Made by a program: the position numbers and the translations under genes
Part shown: one piece after another, positions 1-8,232 of the stretch
How the letters are laid out: each line of letters opens with the position of its first letter
Position numbering within the stretch: the stretch's first letter is position 1
From: Cantharellus purpuraceus
Lineage: Eukaryota > Basidiomycota > Agaricomycetes > Cantharellales > Hydnaceae
NCBI GenBank assembly: GCA_025174535.1
Contig: JALBUN010000010.1
Location: 1,364,001 to 1,428,000, forward strand
Direction: 5' to 3'
Length of the DNA stretch: 64,000 nucleotides
Notes under the pieces: model-generated
What the model was told of the DNA's origin: nothing
Seen by the model: the letters and a program-made list of their open reading frames with translations, nothing else
The model's database searches: none

Positions 1-492
1 TAGCTTTTCTCTTATGGGTTACAACAAATCTTTATCTTTTATATTGCTTAGTATTAGTTCAGACTTGAGTCCAAACTCCAAACTCCTTTCCATGTTGTCT
101 TCCACATCCATCTTATTGTCCTATCACTTTTAGTTTATCTTTCAGTTCTTCACATACTTATATGGGCTACTCTCTGTATGTTACAGTAATTTGTATATTG
201 ACTAAGAATTCCCCCATCAACTTCTTGGTTGCTAGCTTCTTGACAAGTACCCTCTTGACAAGTCAAACCCTGGATCCCTAATCCAACTCCATACTCCAAA
301 CTCCAAAATATTGGACTGATGATCTGAGGGGGCACAACACACAAGTTGAAGCCAAGTCCACTGGATCCAACTCAATAGTTATTGTCCCCACTCTGCCTCC
401 AGTCAAACTGGAACAGTGAGGTCCCCTCCTTTCCCTCACTAGCATCCAAACTCTGGTTACTCCATTGAACCCCTAGTATCCAGCACTTAACA
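1..492 (+). repeat. LTR-C, partial long terminal repeat cut by window edge
   Basis: This stretch matches the complete LTR copies at 54145-54743 (same orientation) and 61049-61639 (opposite orientation), including the shared block around 285-350 and the 3' terminus ending TTAACA at 492. Its 5' part lies outside the window, so a target duplication cannot be tested. The copia-like coding remnant follows directly, so this LTR probably inserted into, or belongs to, that copia element. Confidence 0.75.
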
Positions 493-1190
493 CTATCAAG
501 TATGTGGCACACATTTGAAATGTAGTGCCTACTCATACTCTATCAGGTGGTACTCCCCATGAAGCTTGGAGTAAAAACTCACCAAACATGAGCTGTTTCC
601 AAATTTTTGGCTGTAAAGCTTATGTGCATATCCCTGATTAAAAACAATGCAAGCTGGACCCTAAAACAGTTCAAGGCATGTTATAGGGTATGTAACAGAC
701 AAGAAGGCTTACTGATGCATTGACCAATGCACTGGAATGGTTTATGAATCCTGCAATGTTGTATTTGATGAGGGAGATGAAGTCAACCCTGAACAAGTCA
801 CCATTAAGGTCAAACCAGACATAAACTCAGAGGTAGTCAATACCCCAACACCAGTTGAATCTAATGATGATGATGACTTACCATTGTTACTGGAAGAGGG
901 GTCATCTGATGATGAAGGTGATGAGGATGATACCCTACCCTCACATGACCAAATCATGCCAGCCAGTGAGAGCTCTCCTCCTCCCATGCAATCCAAACCA
1001 TGCCACTCTAGCCAAATTCAATGACAGCCAGTTCCAGATGATGACAAGCATTATCAAGCCACATTATATAGTCCTCAAAAGGCAATCAAGTCAGTGGGAA
1101 AGCTCTGGCAAAAGGCCACATGGTCACAGTCTGGAGAACCTCAAACTTACAAAGAGGCCATGTCTGGACCTGATGCACTACTCTGGAAGG
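493..1190 (+). pseudogene. Ty1/copia pol fragment: integrase end, linker, start of RT
   Basis: Reading the + strand in one frame gives copia integrase hallmarks around 550-700 (TPHEAW, then FGCKAYVHIPD, then KLDPKTVQG). An acidic linker rich in D and E follows at 740-960, and around 1140-1190 comes the segment that opens the copia reverse transcriptase (YKEAMSGPDALLWK). Several in-frame stops (near 640, 710 and 1022) show it is dead. It breaks off at 1190, where LTR-A begins. The family assignment rests on these conserved motifs and is firm; the element boundaries are not visible. Confidence 0.8.
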
Positions 1191-2590
1191 TGTTTTGGAA
1201 CCTATGAAATTATGGTGTTAGGGCAAACTCTAAATCACCACAATTCCATGAATGAACAGCTGAGAAGAATATCAAACCCTGCTGCAGCACAACTCCAGAA
1301 ACAATTTAATGTTTGTACTTTGGTTACAATCCCTTGTATTGGTCAATGCAGACTATACGCAGAAAAGTAATACATTTCTTAGCAGCAAGAAATGAATAAG
1401 ACTTCCAGAGTCTAGAGTTCACAGATGCTTAGGGGTCCAGATATTCCAAAATGAGGGGAATGCACTTAGAGGGAATCCAACCGTCCAACCAGTGGCACTC
1501 TGAAGCAGGTAACAGCAATGTGTGAAGTAGTCTAGCAACTGCTTCACACAAGTTCAAGATTCTAATGCTCTGCAAAGGCAGTACACACTAGTTACTTAAA
1601 GAAGAGCACTAATGGCAGGACTATCGACAGACAATCTCACCCTGTAGATTTGTAGTCACGTGAGGCAGATACTACACTTACACCCAAAGCAGGAATATCA
1701 CTACTTTGAGTGCAATCAAGTACAGTTACACAACTGTAAGCGACCCTTGAACTGGACAATCAACAGTTACTGAGATATAGAGGATGACACTGTATGTCAC
1801 TCTAGTCACACTGATGTGCAAATGATGGGGTAGAATGATGTTATTTCAGAGGCAAAATGGCCTCCTTATATATTGTATTTACAGGAGCTGACTAATACTA
1901 CTGGAATATTCTACCTATTAATAGATGGAAACTACTGGAAGGTTGTGGAAGGTGGAAGAAAGGGGTAGAATATTCCAAGCCAATCACAGGTTCTGATCAC
2001 TGCATTAACACTGATCAGGAGTTGAATAATGGTTCTGGAATGTTCTATCTAGTAATAGAAGGAAACAGCTAGAATGTTATGGAAAGGGGTAGAATATTCC
2101 AAGCCAATCACCTGATCTGATCACTAATCACCTGCTCTGATCCCTGAACTAGGCACTGATCAGGCAGAAAGGAGGGTATCCACCCTGTTTTTCTGCACTG
2201 GTTTGGACAGCCATGGATAGCCACATCTCAGATCATGATCTCCACAGAAAATGGTGCCCTGAGAGGCTGTGGTTGTCAAGTTACAGATTATTTATTGATC
2301 AGAGACATCTGAGCTTAAGTTCAGGCCAAATGCCTGGTCCAAAGGTGGAGAGCCAACTGTGTGAAGGTTTGTGGGCACCTATGGATTCACAACTGTAGCA
2401 CAGCAGAATAGGAGCATTCTGGGCCAGGTTCTGCATGGAATATTCCTGAAAAAATATAGAAAAATAGAGAATATTTGAATAAGTCCATTCCAGGTACAAG
2501 CACCATGTATATGCTGATATTTAGGAACAGAAAAGTGAAATAGAGCACATTGGTGCTGCATAAATAGAATTTGATAGTAGTTTCCATACA
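1191..2590 (+). repeat. LTR-A, forward copy, inserted in copia RT, with internal duplication
   Basis: It begins TGTTTTGGAACC and ends GGT/AGTTTCCATACA, so the termini form an imperfect inverted repeat, as LTRs do. It matches 55546-56780 in the same orientation and 50881-52116 in reverse. It is longer than those copies (1.40 kb versus about 1.24 kb) because the segment around 1880-2110 carries a second, diverged copy of a block containing GGAATATTCTA and the CAGCTAGAATGTTATGG stretch. The left flank is the copia pol fragment; no matching duplication is found at the right end, where a reversed LTR-A begins immediately. Confidence 0.75.
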
Positions 2591-3792
2591 GGGTGGGAAT
2601 GTCTGTTGATAGTCCTGCTATTAGTGCTCTTGTTTAAGTAACTAGTTTGTACTGCCTTTGCAGAGCATTAGAAACTTGAACTTGTGTGAAGCAGTTGTAG
2701 ACTACTTCACACATCACTGTTACCCACTTCAGAGTGTCACTGGTTGGATGGTTGGATTCATCCACCTACTTCCTTTAGCCTCTAAGTGCAATACCCTCAT
2801 TTCAGAATATCTGGACCCCTAGACTCTGGAAGTCTTATTCATTTCTTGCTGCTAAGAAATGTTTTACTTTTCTGCATATAGTCTGCATTGACCAATGTTA
2901 TTTGGAAGACCGGACTTCTAGGGGAGAGGGGAACAGAGGGGGAACAGAGGGGATAGGAGGAACAGGAGCACATAGGAGGCTCAGGAGGTTGAGGGGGAGG
3001 TAGGAAAGTGAGGGGAAATGGTTAGGAGGGAAGAGGAGAAGCCCCTGTAAGCTCCACACCCATTAGATCATTCTCCTATATTTCTTTTATATTTTATTTC
3101 GTCATTTTTCCTCTATTGGCTCCACCCCCCATTTCATTTTTATCACAAGTTTCTTTCCCATGTTTCAAATGATTCAGGACTTTTATCACATGTTCTAAAG
3201 ACACATATCTTGTATAAAACATGCTTAGCTAGATATGAAATTGACTAGAGAATTTCCTCTCACCTGTTTCTGTTGTCTGTGTCTGAACTATTTGTTTCTG
3301 GAATAACTCCAGAACGAACGCGTATTTCTACAATCGTTTGCATACTCTTGCAGAGTATTGCAACGTATATTCGAATCCCAGTTTGTGAAGCCTAAGCTCC
3401 ACTGGTTGATTTTCTATTAAGAATTTACTCTCGTTCGAGTCATCTGCTCCTGCTCCCTGCTCAAATTGTCAAAATCTAGACGAATATCACACCAGATTTC
3501 ATCAGACTTCGTAGGAAGATACTACTCAAGTATATCTTCAATTCGATTATGCATACATCCAGTTCCCATCACTCCCTCTGTCCCTATTCAAAATCTACTC
3601 TCCACACACCCCCAGCAAGGCGAAATTTTTTTTTCAACAACCAATACAAGGGATTGTAACCAAAGTACAAATGTTAAATTGTTTCTGGAGTTGTGGTGCA
3701 GCAGGATTTAATATTCTTCTTGGTTGTTCATTCACAGAATTGTGGTGATTTAGAGTTTGCCCTAACACCATAATTTTGCGGGTTCCAAAACA
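2591..3792 (-). repeat. LTR-A, reversed partial copy, split by LTR-B
   Basis: Positions 2591-2895 and 3640-3792 together match the reverse complement of LTR-A from an internal point to its TGTTTTGGAACC end (here GGTTCCAAAACA at 3781-3792). The two parts rejoin cleanly if 2896-3639 plus one copy of ACCAA is removed. The internal end at 2591 abuts the 3' end of the forward LTR-A, making a tail-to-tail junction. The right flank at 3793 is gypsy chromodomain sequence, so the two arms of this composite sit in different host elements. Confidence 0.75.
2896..3639 (+). mobile_element. LTR-B solo LTR (gypsy-type), 744 bp, 5-bp target duplication
   Basis: The unit begins TGTT at 2896 and ends TTCAACA at 3639, with the 5-bp target duplication ACCAA at 2891-2895 and 3640-3644. 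Removing it restores the LTR-A sequence GCATTGACCAATACAA seen intact in other copies. It is homologous to 46312-47020 (same orientation) and to reversed fragments at 55187-55545, 57550-58000 and 63918-64000. No internal coding region remains, which fits a solo LTR left by LTR-LTR recombination. Confidence 0.88.
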
Positions 3793-3896
3793 GATATCCA
3801 AGATCCTTGACTCAAAGGTTGATTGTCAATACAAGTGCAAGCTCCAGTACCTAGTCAAATGGACCGGATATGAAGGCATCAACAAAGAGTCATCAT
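3793..3896 (+). pseudogene. Ty3/gypsy chromodomain fragment
   Basis: The + strand encodes ISKILDSKVD, CQYKCKLQYLVKWTGYEG and KESS, the conserved chromodomain core found at the C-terminus of gypsy integrases. It is a close relative of the segment at 47740-47850 in the long gypsy copy. After KESS (about 3896) the homology stops because the next 0.8 kb is inverted relative to the other copy. LTR-A inserted just upstream at GATAT. Confidence 0.8.
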
Positions 3897-4711
3897 TTGT
3901 GACATGGGTGTGGAGTGTGTGTGGCCCATTGGTCCAACCTGCCAACTTTGGTTCTGTGATCATTGTTGGGGGTGGAAAGAAGGGTGTAGGATTGATGGGA
4001 AGGTCAACCCTCGAAGTCAGAGCATCAAGCCCTGACCAGTACTACAAGGGGGGGCAGAGAAGGAGTCAGAGGACCCTCCAACTAAAAGGTGGTAGATGGA
4101 GACTGGTGCTGTGGTGGCTGGAGGTAGTGGTGTCAGATCAGAGGGAGCAATGACCAGTGCAGGCATGGGGTGCATCTCCACACCAAGCAGTACCATAGGC
4201 CAGCTTATCAGGCTGGTCAACCTGCAGTCAGAGCATCTCTGGCGGATGGAAGGCTTGTTAGTGGACTTGGTGAGGACAATGAAATGGAAGGAGGTACTGA
4301 AGGGGTGATGGACTGCAAGGATCTGGACATGGGGCATGAAAAGGAGTGGGTGTCAGATGTGGAGAGTGACAATGAGTTGGAGATGGAGGCTGAGGTAGAC
4401 AAGGGGAAGGGAAAAAGGAAGCATGATGTATAACTTATAGAAATGAAAATGAATTTGATTGTAATGTTTTGGAGCAGACTTAAGAATAGCAGAAATTTGA
4501 TTTGTAATTTTGAAGGTGAAAAACAGGTCAGAGTGAGTTTTTTGGATGTTGGATAGACTTGTAGTTTAGTTCTTCTGTGTGAAATGTAATAAAACAATGG
4601 TGTGGAATAATAGGATCAGAGTTAATGATAGAACTTAAAGATTTGTAAGAGGAACAGGTTTGCCTGGATAAGTGGAGTGAAAATTGGAGGCAGATTCAGA
4701 TGTGTGGTCAA
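3897..4711 (+). pseudogene. Inverted segment: Cys-rich part of gypsy accessory protein plus chromodomain tail
   Basis: Compared with the copy at about 47850-48690 this block is reversed. On the + strand, 3905-4430 encodes the Cys-rich and acidic C-terminal part of the accessory protein (GVECVWPIGPT, then FCDHCWGWKEGCRIDGK, later IGQLIRLVNLQSEHLW). In the long gypsy copy the same protein is encoded on the - strand. At 4622-4700 the reverse complement of the chromodomain tail (PPIFTPLIQANLFLLQ on the - strand) appears. Stops near 4152 and 4307 interrupt the frame. The breakpoints are estimated from loss of collinearity at about 3896 and 4711. Confidence 0.7.
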
Positions 4712-6017
4712 GTTTACACCAGGTCCACCAAATGGCTCCACCGGAGTCAGGGCCTTGGGTGGTCCACTCCTTTTTGATGTGGCCTCCAAATTTTCTCTCT
4801 CCTCCTCCTTGTCCTGTTGCTCTGCTACAGCCTTCTCCATCTCACACTTACAGAGTTTGATTGCTGACCTGGTGACATGCAACTCCTTTTTAAAAGCTGG
4901 TAGTAGATGATCTTCCACCTTATGCCATATGACCCTCCATTCCACCTCCCGCTTCTCTGTATCAGTGCTCAGGTACACCTTTAATGAGAAGACTGTGGCC
5001 TCAAGGTTTTTTTTGGTCATAGCAGCATATAACTCTGCCCATTTGCAAGCTTCAACCACACCTACCCAGGCCATCTCCTTGTAACAATTCAAGGTTGGGT
5101 CAGGCCCCACATCCATCCCAAAATCCACACCCACCTCAGGCTCTACATTTGTGTCAAGCTCCATGTCCACATCAGGATCTGCCTCCACTTCTGCCTCTGC
5201 CATGTCATCTTCTTCAGCTGCATCCACTGCAAATAATGGCAGTGGTCGCAAATACACTGGTGAGTCTGCCAGTGGAGCAGGTGTTGGACAGGTTGACTCC
5301 ATCTGTGTGACCGAGATAATTGCAACCTCAGGGGTCTGTGTCTGTATTGGAATGCTCAGACTCTCCAGTTGACTAGTTGCCCCTGCCCTGGTCACCTCCT
5401 TTTATGTGCCTGTTCCTCCACTTCCTTCAGCCTTGCAGCCTCCATTGTGGCCACAAGCTCCTTGACCTTGCAAGCTCACTCTGCCTTTGCCTCTTCCTTC
5501 CTCTGTTTCCACTCCACTTCCTTCTCCTCCTTCCATCTTCATTCTGTCTCCTCCTCCTCCTTCCATCTTCATTCTGTCTCCTCCTCCTCCTTCCATCTTC
5601 ATTCTGTCTCCTCCTCCTCCTTCCATCTTCATTCTGTCTCCTCCTCCTCCTTCCATCTTCATTCTGTCTCCTCCTCCTCCTTCCATCTTCATTCTGTCTC
5701 CTCCTTCTCCTTCCATCTCCATTCCACCACCACCTCCTCCTTCCATCTCCATTCCACCACCACCTCCTCCTTCCATCCCCATTCCACCACCACCACCTCC
5801 TTCCATCTCCATTCCACCACCATCTCCTCCTTCCATCTCCATTCCACCACCACCACCTCCTTCCGTCTCCATTCCCTCTCCTCCTCCTCCTTTCATCTCT
5901 GCTCCACCTCCTCCTCCTCCTTCCATCTCTGCTCCTCTGCCTCCTCCTTCCACTTCTGTTCCTCCTCCTCTTCTTTCTGTCAGGCCAGGAGCAACTGCTT
6001 GAGCTCAGCTACACTCA
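4712..6017 (-). pseudogene. Gypsy-associated antisense coiled-coil accessory ORF, copy 1 (N-terminal part)
   Basis: The - strand encodes a Glu/Lys/Trp-rich coiled coil from about 6017 to 5400, then an acidic stretch (DVDMELDTNVEPEVG) and a second helical region ending in EATSKRSGPPKALTPVEPFGG at 4720. The same protein is encoded at 48690-49770 in the other copy, also antisense to the gypsy pol. Function is unknown; coiled coil plus a Cys-rich end is reminiscent of a structural or nucleic-acid-binding gag-like protein, but this is inference. The Glu-rich part is inflated by a 30-bp tandem repeat. At 6018 the frame runs straight into copia gag sequence, so the true N-terminus is missing here. 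Confidence 0.6.
5518..5880 (-). repeat. 30-bp tandem repeat tract, about six near-identical units, then degenerate units
   Basis: A 30-bp unit containing CTTCCATCTTCATTCTGTCT followed by CTCCTCCTC is repeated about six times with no visible differences between 5527 and 5706. It then continues as diverged units in which TTCATTCTGTC is replaced by CCATTCCACCACC. On the - strand each unit adds ten residues of the type EGGGGDRMKM. Purity falls toward 5880, as expected for recent unit expansion at one end of an older Glu-coding tract. Confidence 0.9.
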
Positions 6018-6840
6018 GATTTGATGTGTCCTTTCTTGCCACAGTTCCAGCATTCCACATCCATCTTGGAATCTGACTTGGAGCCACTACCCTGGTTGTT
6101 GCCATTTCCCTGGCTACATCCCTTTCCTTTTGTAGCAAGTGCATTCTCGGATGACTTCAGTTGTCGCTCCTCAATTGACAACCAATCAAATTCATCAAGC
6201 AGTGATTTGACTACAATGGCAGGTTGAAGCTCAATCTTGGTGTGCCTGGCAGACATGCATATGGCATTTATGAGGGGGTGGTAGGATTTTGGGAGGGATG
6301 ATGGTGACCATCTCGGTGTCATTGAGCCTGTCCCCCATTGCAGCGAGCTGTTCTTGCATCTTCATTAAGCTCTCAAGATGTGTCCAAATGTTTGCATTGT
6401 CTTCACACTTTGTTTCATATATGCAACATCAAATATCAACCTTGACAGCTATTGCCTTCGTCTTGTGCTTGGCACACACAGCATCCCATACCTGCTTTGC
6501 CGTTGCAAGCTTCTGAATCTCAATTAAGAGGCTCTCTGGGATTGTAGTGAAAATCTGGGCTTTGATCACAGCCTCTCATTGGTTGTAATTGTCCCATTGC
6601 CATTCATGTTTCTCAATCACTTCTTCTTCTTCCTCCATCAGGGTGCATTTGTGGAGATCTGTAGGGAGATCAGTCAGCACTCTTGCCATCCCCTGTATGT
6701 GTCGCATTACACTGCGACCAGATGCCAGTACTGCAAGAGTCTGACTCTTCCACATTACCCAGTTTGACCCATCCTGGGCTAGTTTGGGAACAATGAACAA
6801 TTTGACAGAGCCTGATTGAGTAGGTTCTGCAGGGCCCATA
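6018..6840 (-). pseudogene. Ty1/copia gag (UBN2-type) with zinc knuckle
   Basis: Reading the - strand from ATG at 6839: MGPAEPTQSGS, then LAQDGSNWVMWKSQTLAVL, the conserved start of copia gag. A helical body follows (HKTKAIAVKVD, LNDTEMV, LPKSYHPLINAI). At the end comes a CCHC zinc knuckle, CWNCGKKGHIKSEC (C-x2-C-x4-H-x4-C), near 6020-6065. A stop near 6577 and a frame change around 6300 break it. The knuckle is joined directly to the accessory coiled-coil ORF at 6018, which marks a recombination breakpoint rather than a natural fusion. Confidence 0.82.
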
Positions 6841-7030
6841 AACTGTAGTAATTAAATGCACAGCAGATTGGTTCTAACAAGTGTACACCTCAGTGAACAG
6901 ACTTCACTAAGTTATATATCATGATAACTACCTAACAAGTGTACTGATACTATGTTAGTATAGGATTACCCTGGGTGATATAATGGACATACCACCTCAG
7001 TGAATGGACTTCACTGAGGTGACTGTTTGA
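6841..7030. other. Probable copia 5' leader/LTR remnant with a repeated hairpin motif
   Basis: No gene is visible. An 11-bp stem (ACCTCAGTGAA / TTCACTGAGGT, loop TGGAC) lies at 6994-7020, and a diverged version of the same hairpin lies at about 6886-6908. Being directly upstream of the reversed copia gag, on its 5' side, this is where a leader and LTR would be expected, but no second LTR copy in the window confirms it. Confidence 0.4.
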
Positions 7031-7295
7031 TGTTCAACCAGCTTTTATACCCTGCAACAGGCGCCCTGCGCACGGACCTATGCTTGGGCTTACATGAGCG
7101 TTTATGGTTCCAACATGGACCAGGAGCGCATAACAGTTGAACGTTGACATTGGACCAATTAGAAAACTCGATTCTGGATGCTACAAGGCTATCATGCAAC
7201 GATCATTGTAGGATCAGTTCGCGGATCTGGATGCAAACGGTTGAGGACCTGTCACAGTCACGAAAGGACGTCACCGCGCCACCAGGGCCAGCGCT

Positions 7296-7303
7296 TTCCA
7301 GAA
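7296..7303 (+). promoter_or_regulatory. Candidate heat-shock element upstream of the sHSP gene
   Basis: TTC-CA-GAA at 7296-7303 is a head-to-head pair of the nTTCnnGAAn half-sites bound by heat-shock factor, about 90 bp upstream of the sHSP start codon. A single pair can occur by chance; the position in front of a heat-shock gene is what makes it worth noting. Confidence 0.4.
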
Positions 7304-7392
7304 CGTACCAGTGGCAAAACCCAATACCGCTATGAAACATATAGGCCACATCCTTTCAGCTTCCAGCTCTCACATCTACGGTTCGTACCAAC

Positions 7393-8010
7393 ATGTCTAT
7401 AACGCGAACCCTCTTCAACGAAATCCGCCCCTTCTTTCGTCTGTTCGACGAGGTTGCCCACGCACACTCTGTGTATCCGATTGTCAACCGGCCGTTTGGC
7501 CATCAATTTGAACCACTTTTGCAGCCACGACACCCGACCATAGATCTGTCCGAACAGGGCAATGAATACATTGTCGAGGCGGAGGTACCTGGAGTCAAGA
7601 AGGAGAATCTGGACGTCAGAGTTGGAGATGGCGGAAGAAGCATAACCGTTGAAGGCCAATTATACGCTCGCTCTCCCTCGGAATCCGAGTCTACTGATAA
7701 GGTAGAGTCTGCTGGGAGCAACGAAGCTAATGAGTTGGGTGCTCAGGGAGAAAGTAAGGGTAAGCGTTACCGTTGGACGTATTTACAATCTTTGGTAGTT
7801 ATTCCTCATCCAGTTGCAAAGACTTCCGACTCCCCGACGCAGCTCTCTGCTGAACGAGAGTTTGTCGGAAGCGCACGCTTTACCCGCACTATTTGGCTTC
7901 CACGGCCGGTAGATGGTTCCAAGGTCGTTGGTAAACTATCAGATGGTGTCTTGACACTCCGAGTACCTAAAGCTGAGGAGAAAGATGCCATTAAGATAGA
8001 AATTCAGTAG
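7393..8010 (+). CDS. Small heat-shock protein, Hsp20/alpha-crystallin family
   Basis: An ATP-independent chaperone that holds unfolding proteins, expected in the cytosol. The frame opens at ATG 7393 (MSITRTLFNEIRPFFRLFDE) and ends at TAG 8010. The alpha-crystallin domain starts near residue 50 (IDLSEQGNEYIVEAEVPGVK) and closes with the typical GVLTLRVPK strand near residue 195. A linker of about 70 residues rich in S, E and G splits the domain, as in many fungal Hsp20 proteins. A 54-nt in-frame segment at 7760-7813 has a GTAAGC donor and a CAG acceptor and is probably an intron; splicing would shorten the product from 205 to 187 residues. First gene of the island, next to retroelement debris. 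Confidence 0.9.
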   Translation: MSITRTLFNEIRPFFRLFDEVAHAHSVYPIVNRPFGHQFEPLLQPRHPTIDLSEQGNEYIVEAEVPGVKKENLDVRVGDGGRSITVEGQLYARSPSESESTDKVESAGSNEANELGAQGESKGKRYRWTYLQSLVVIPHPVAKTSDSPTQLSAEREFVGSARFTRTIWLPRPVDGSKVVGKLSDGVLTLRVPKAEEKDAIKIEIQ

Positions 8011-8232
8011 CCCGCCAGGCATAGACAAGCAATGAAAGAAATCGCGTTCTGTATTGTCATGTATGATCACTGTTGTCCCTATTAGTAGTATCTACCACCT
8101 AGTATCTAATGGATCGTGTTAGTCGGAATATGTTGTATCTGCGTGATAGGTATGTTTATTTGTCAGGACTGGGGTTGGGCGCTCGCATAACTGGACACTA
8201 GCGCTGGTGCCGGCTAACTCTGCGCACTTGAG
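8011..8232. other. Intergenic: sHSP 3' end and helicase promoter
   Basis: AT-rich 3' sequence follows the sHSP stop, then about 100 bp directly upstream of the helicase ATG. No clear motif was recognised. Confidence 0.5.

Noticed and set aside
5527..5706. CRISPR-like regular 30-bp repeats
   Set aside because: Units are contiguous without spacers, and this is a eukaryotic coding repeat.
5369..6076. Long Ser/His/Leu and Pro-rich ORFs on the + strand
   Set aside because: They are the opposite-strand shadow of the Glu-rich tandem repeat ORF; length comes from the repeat lacking stops in any frame.
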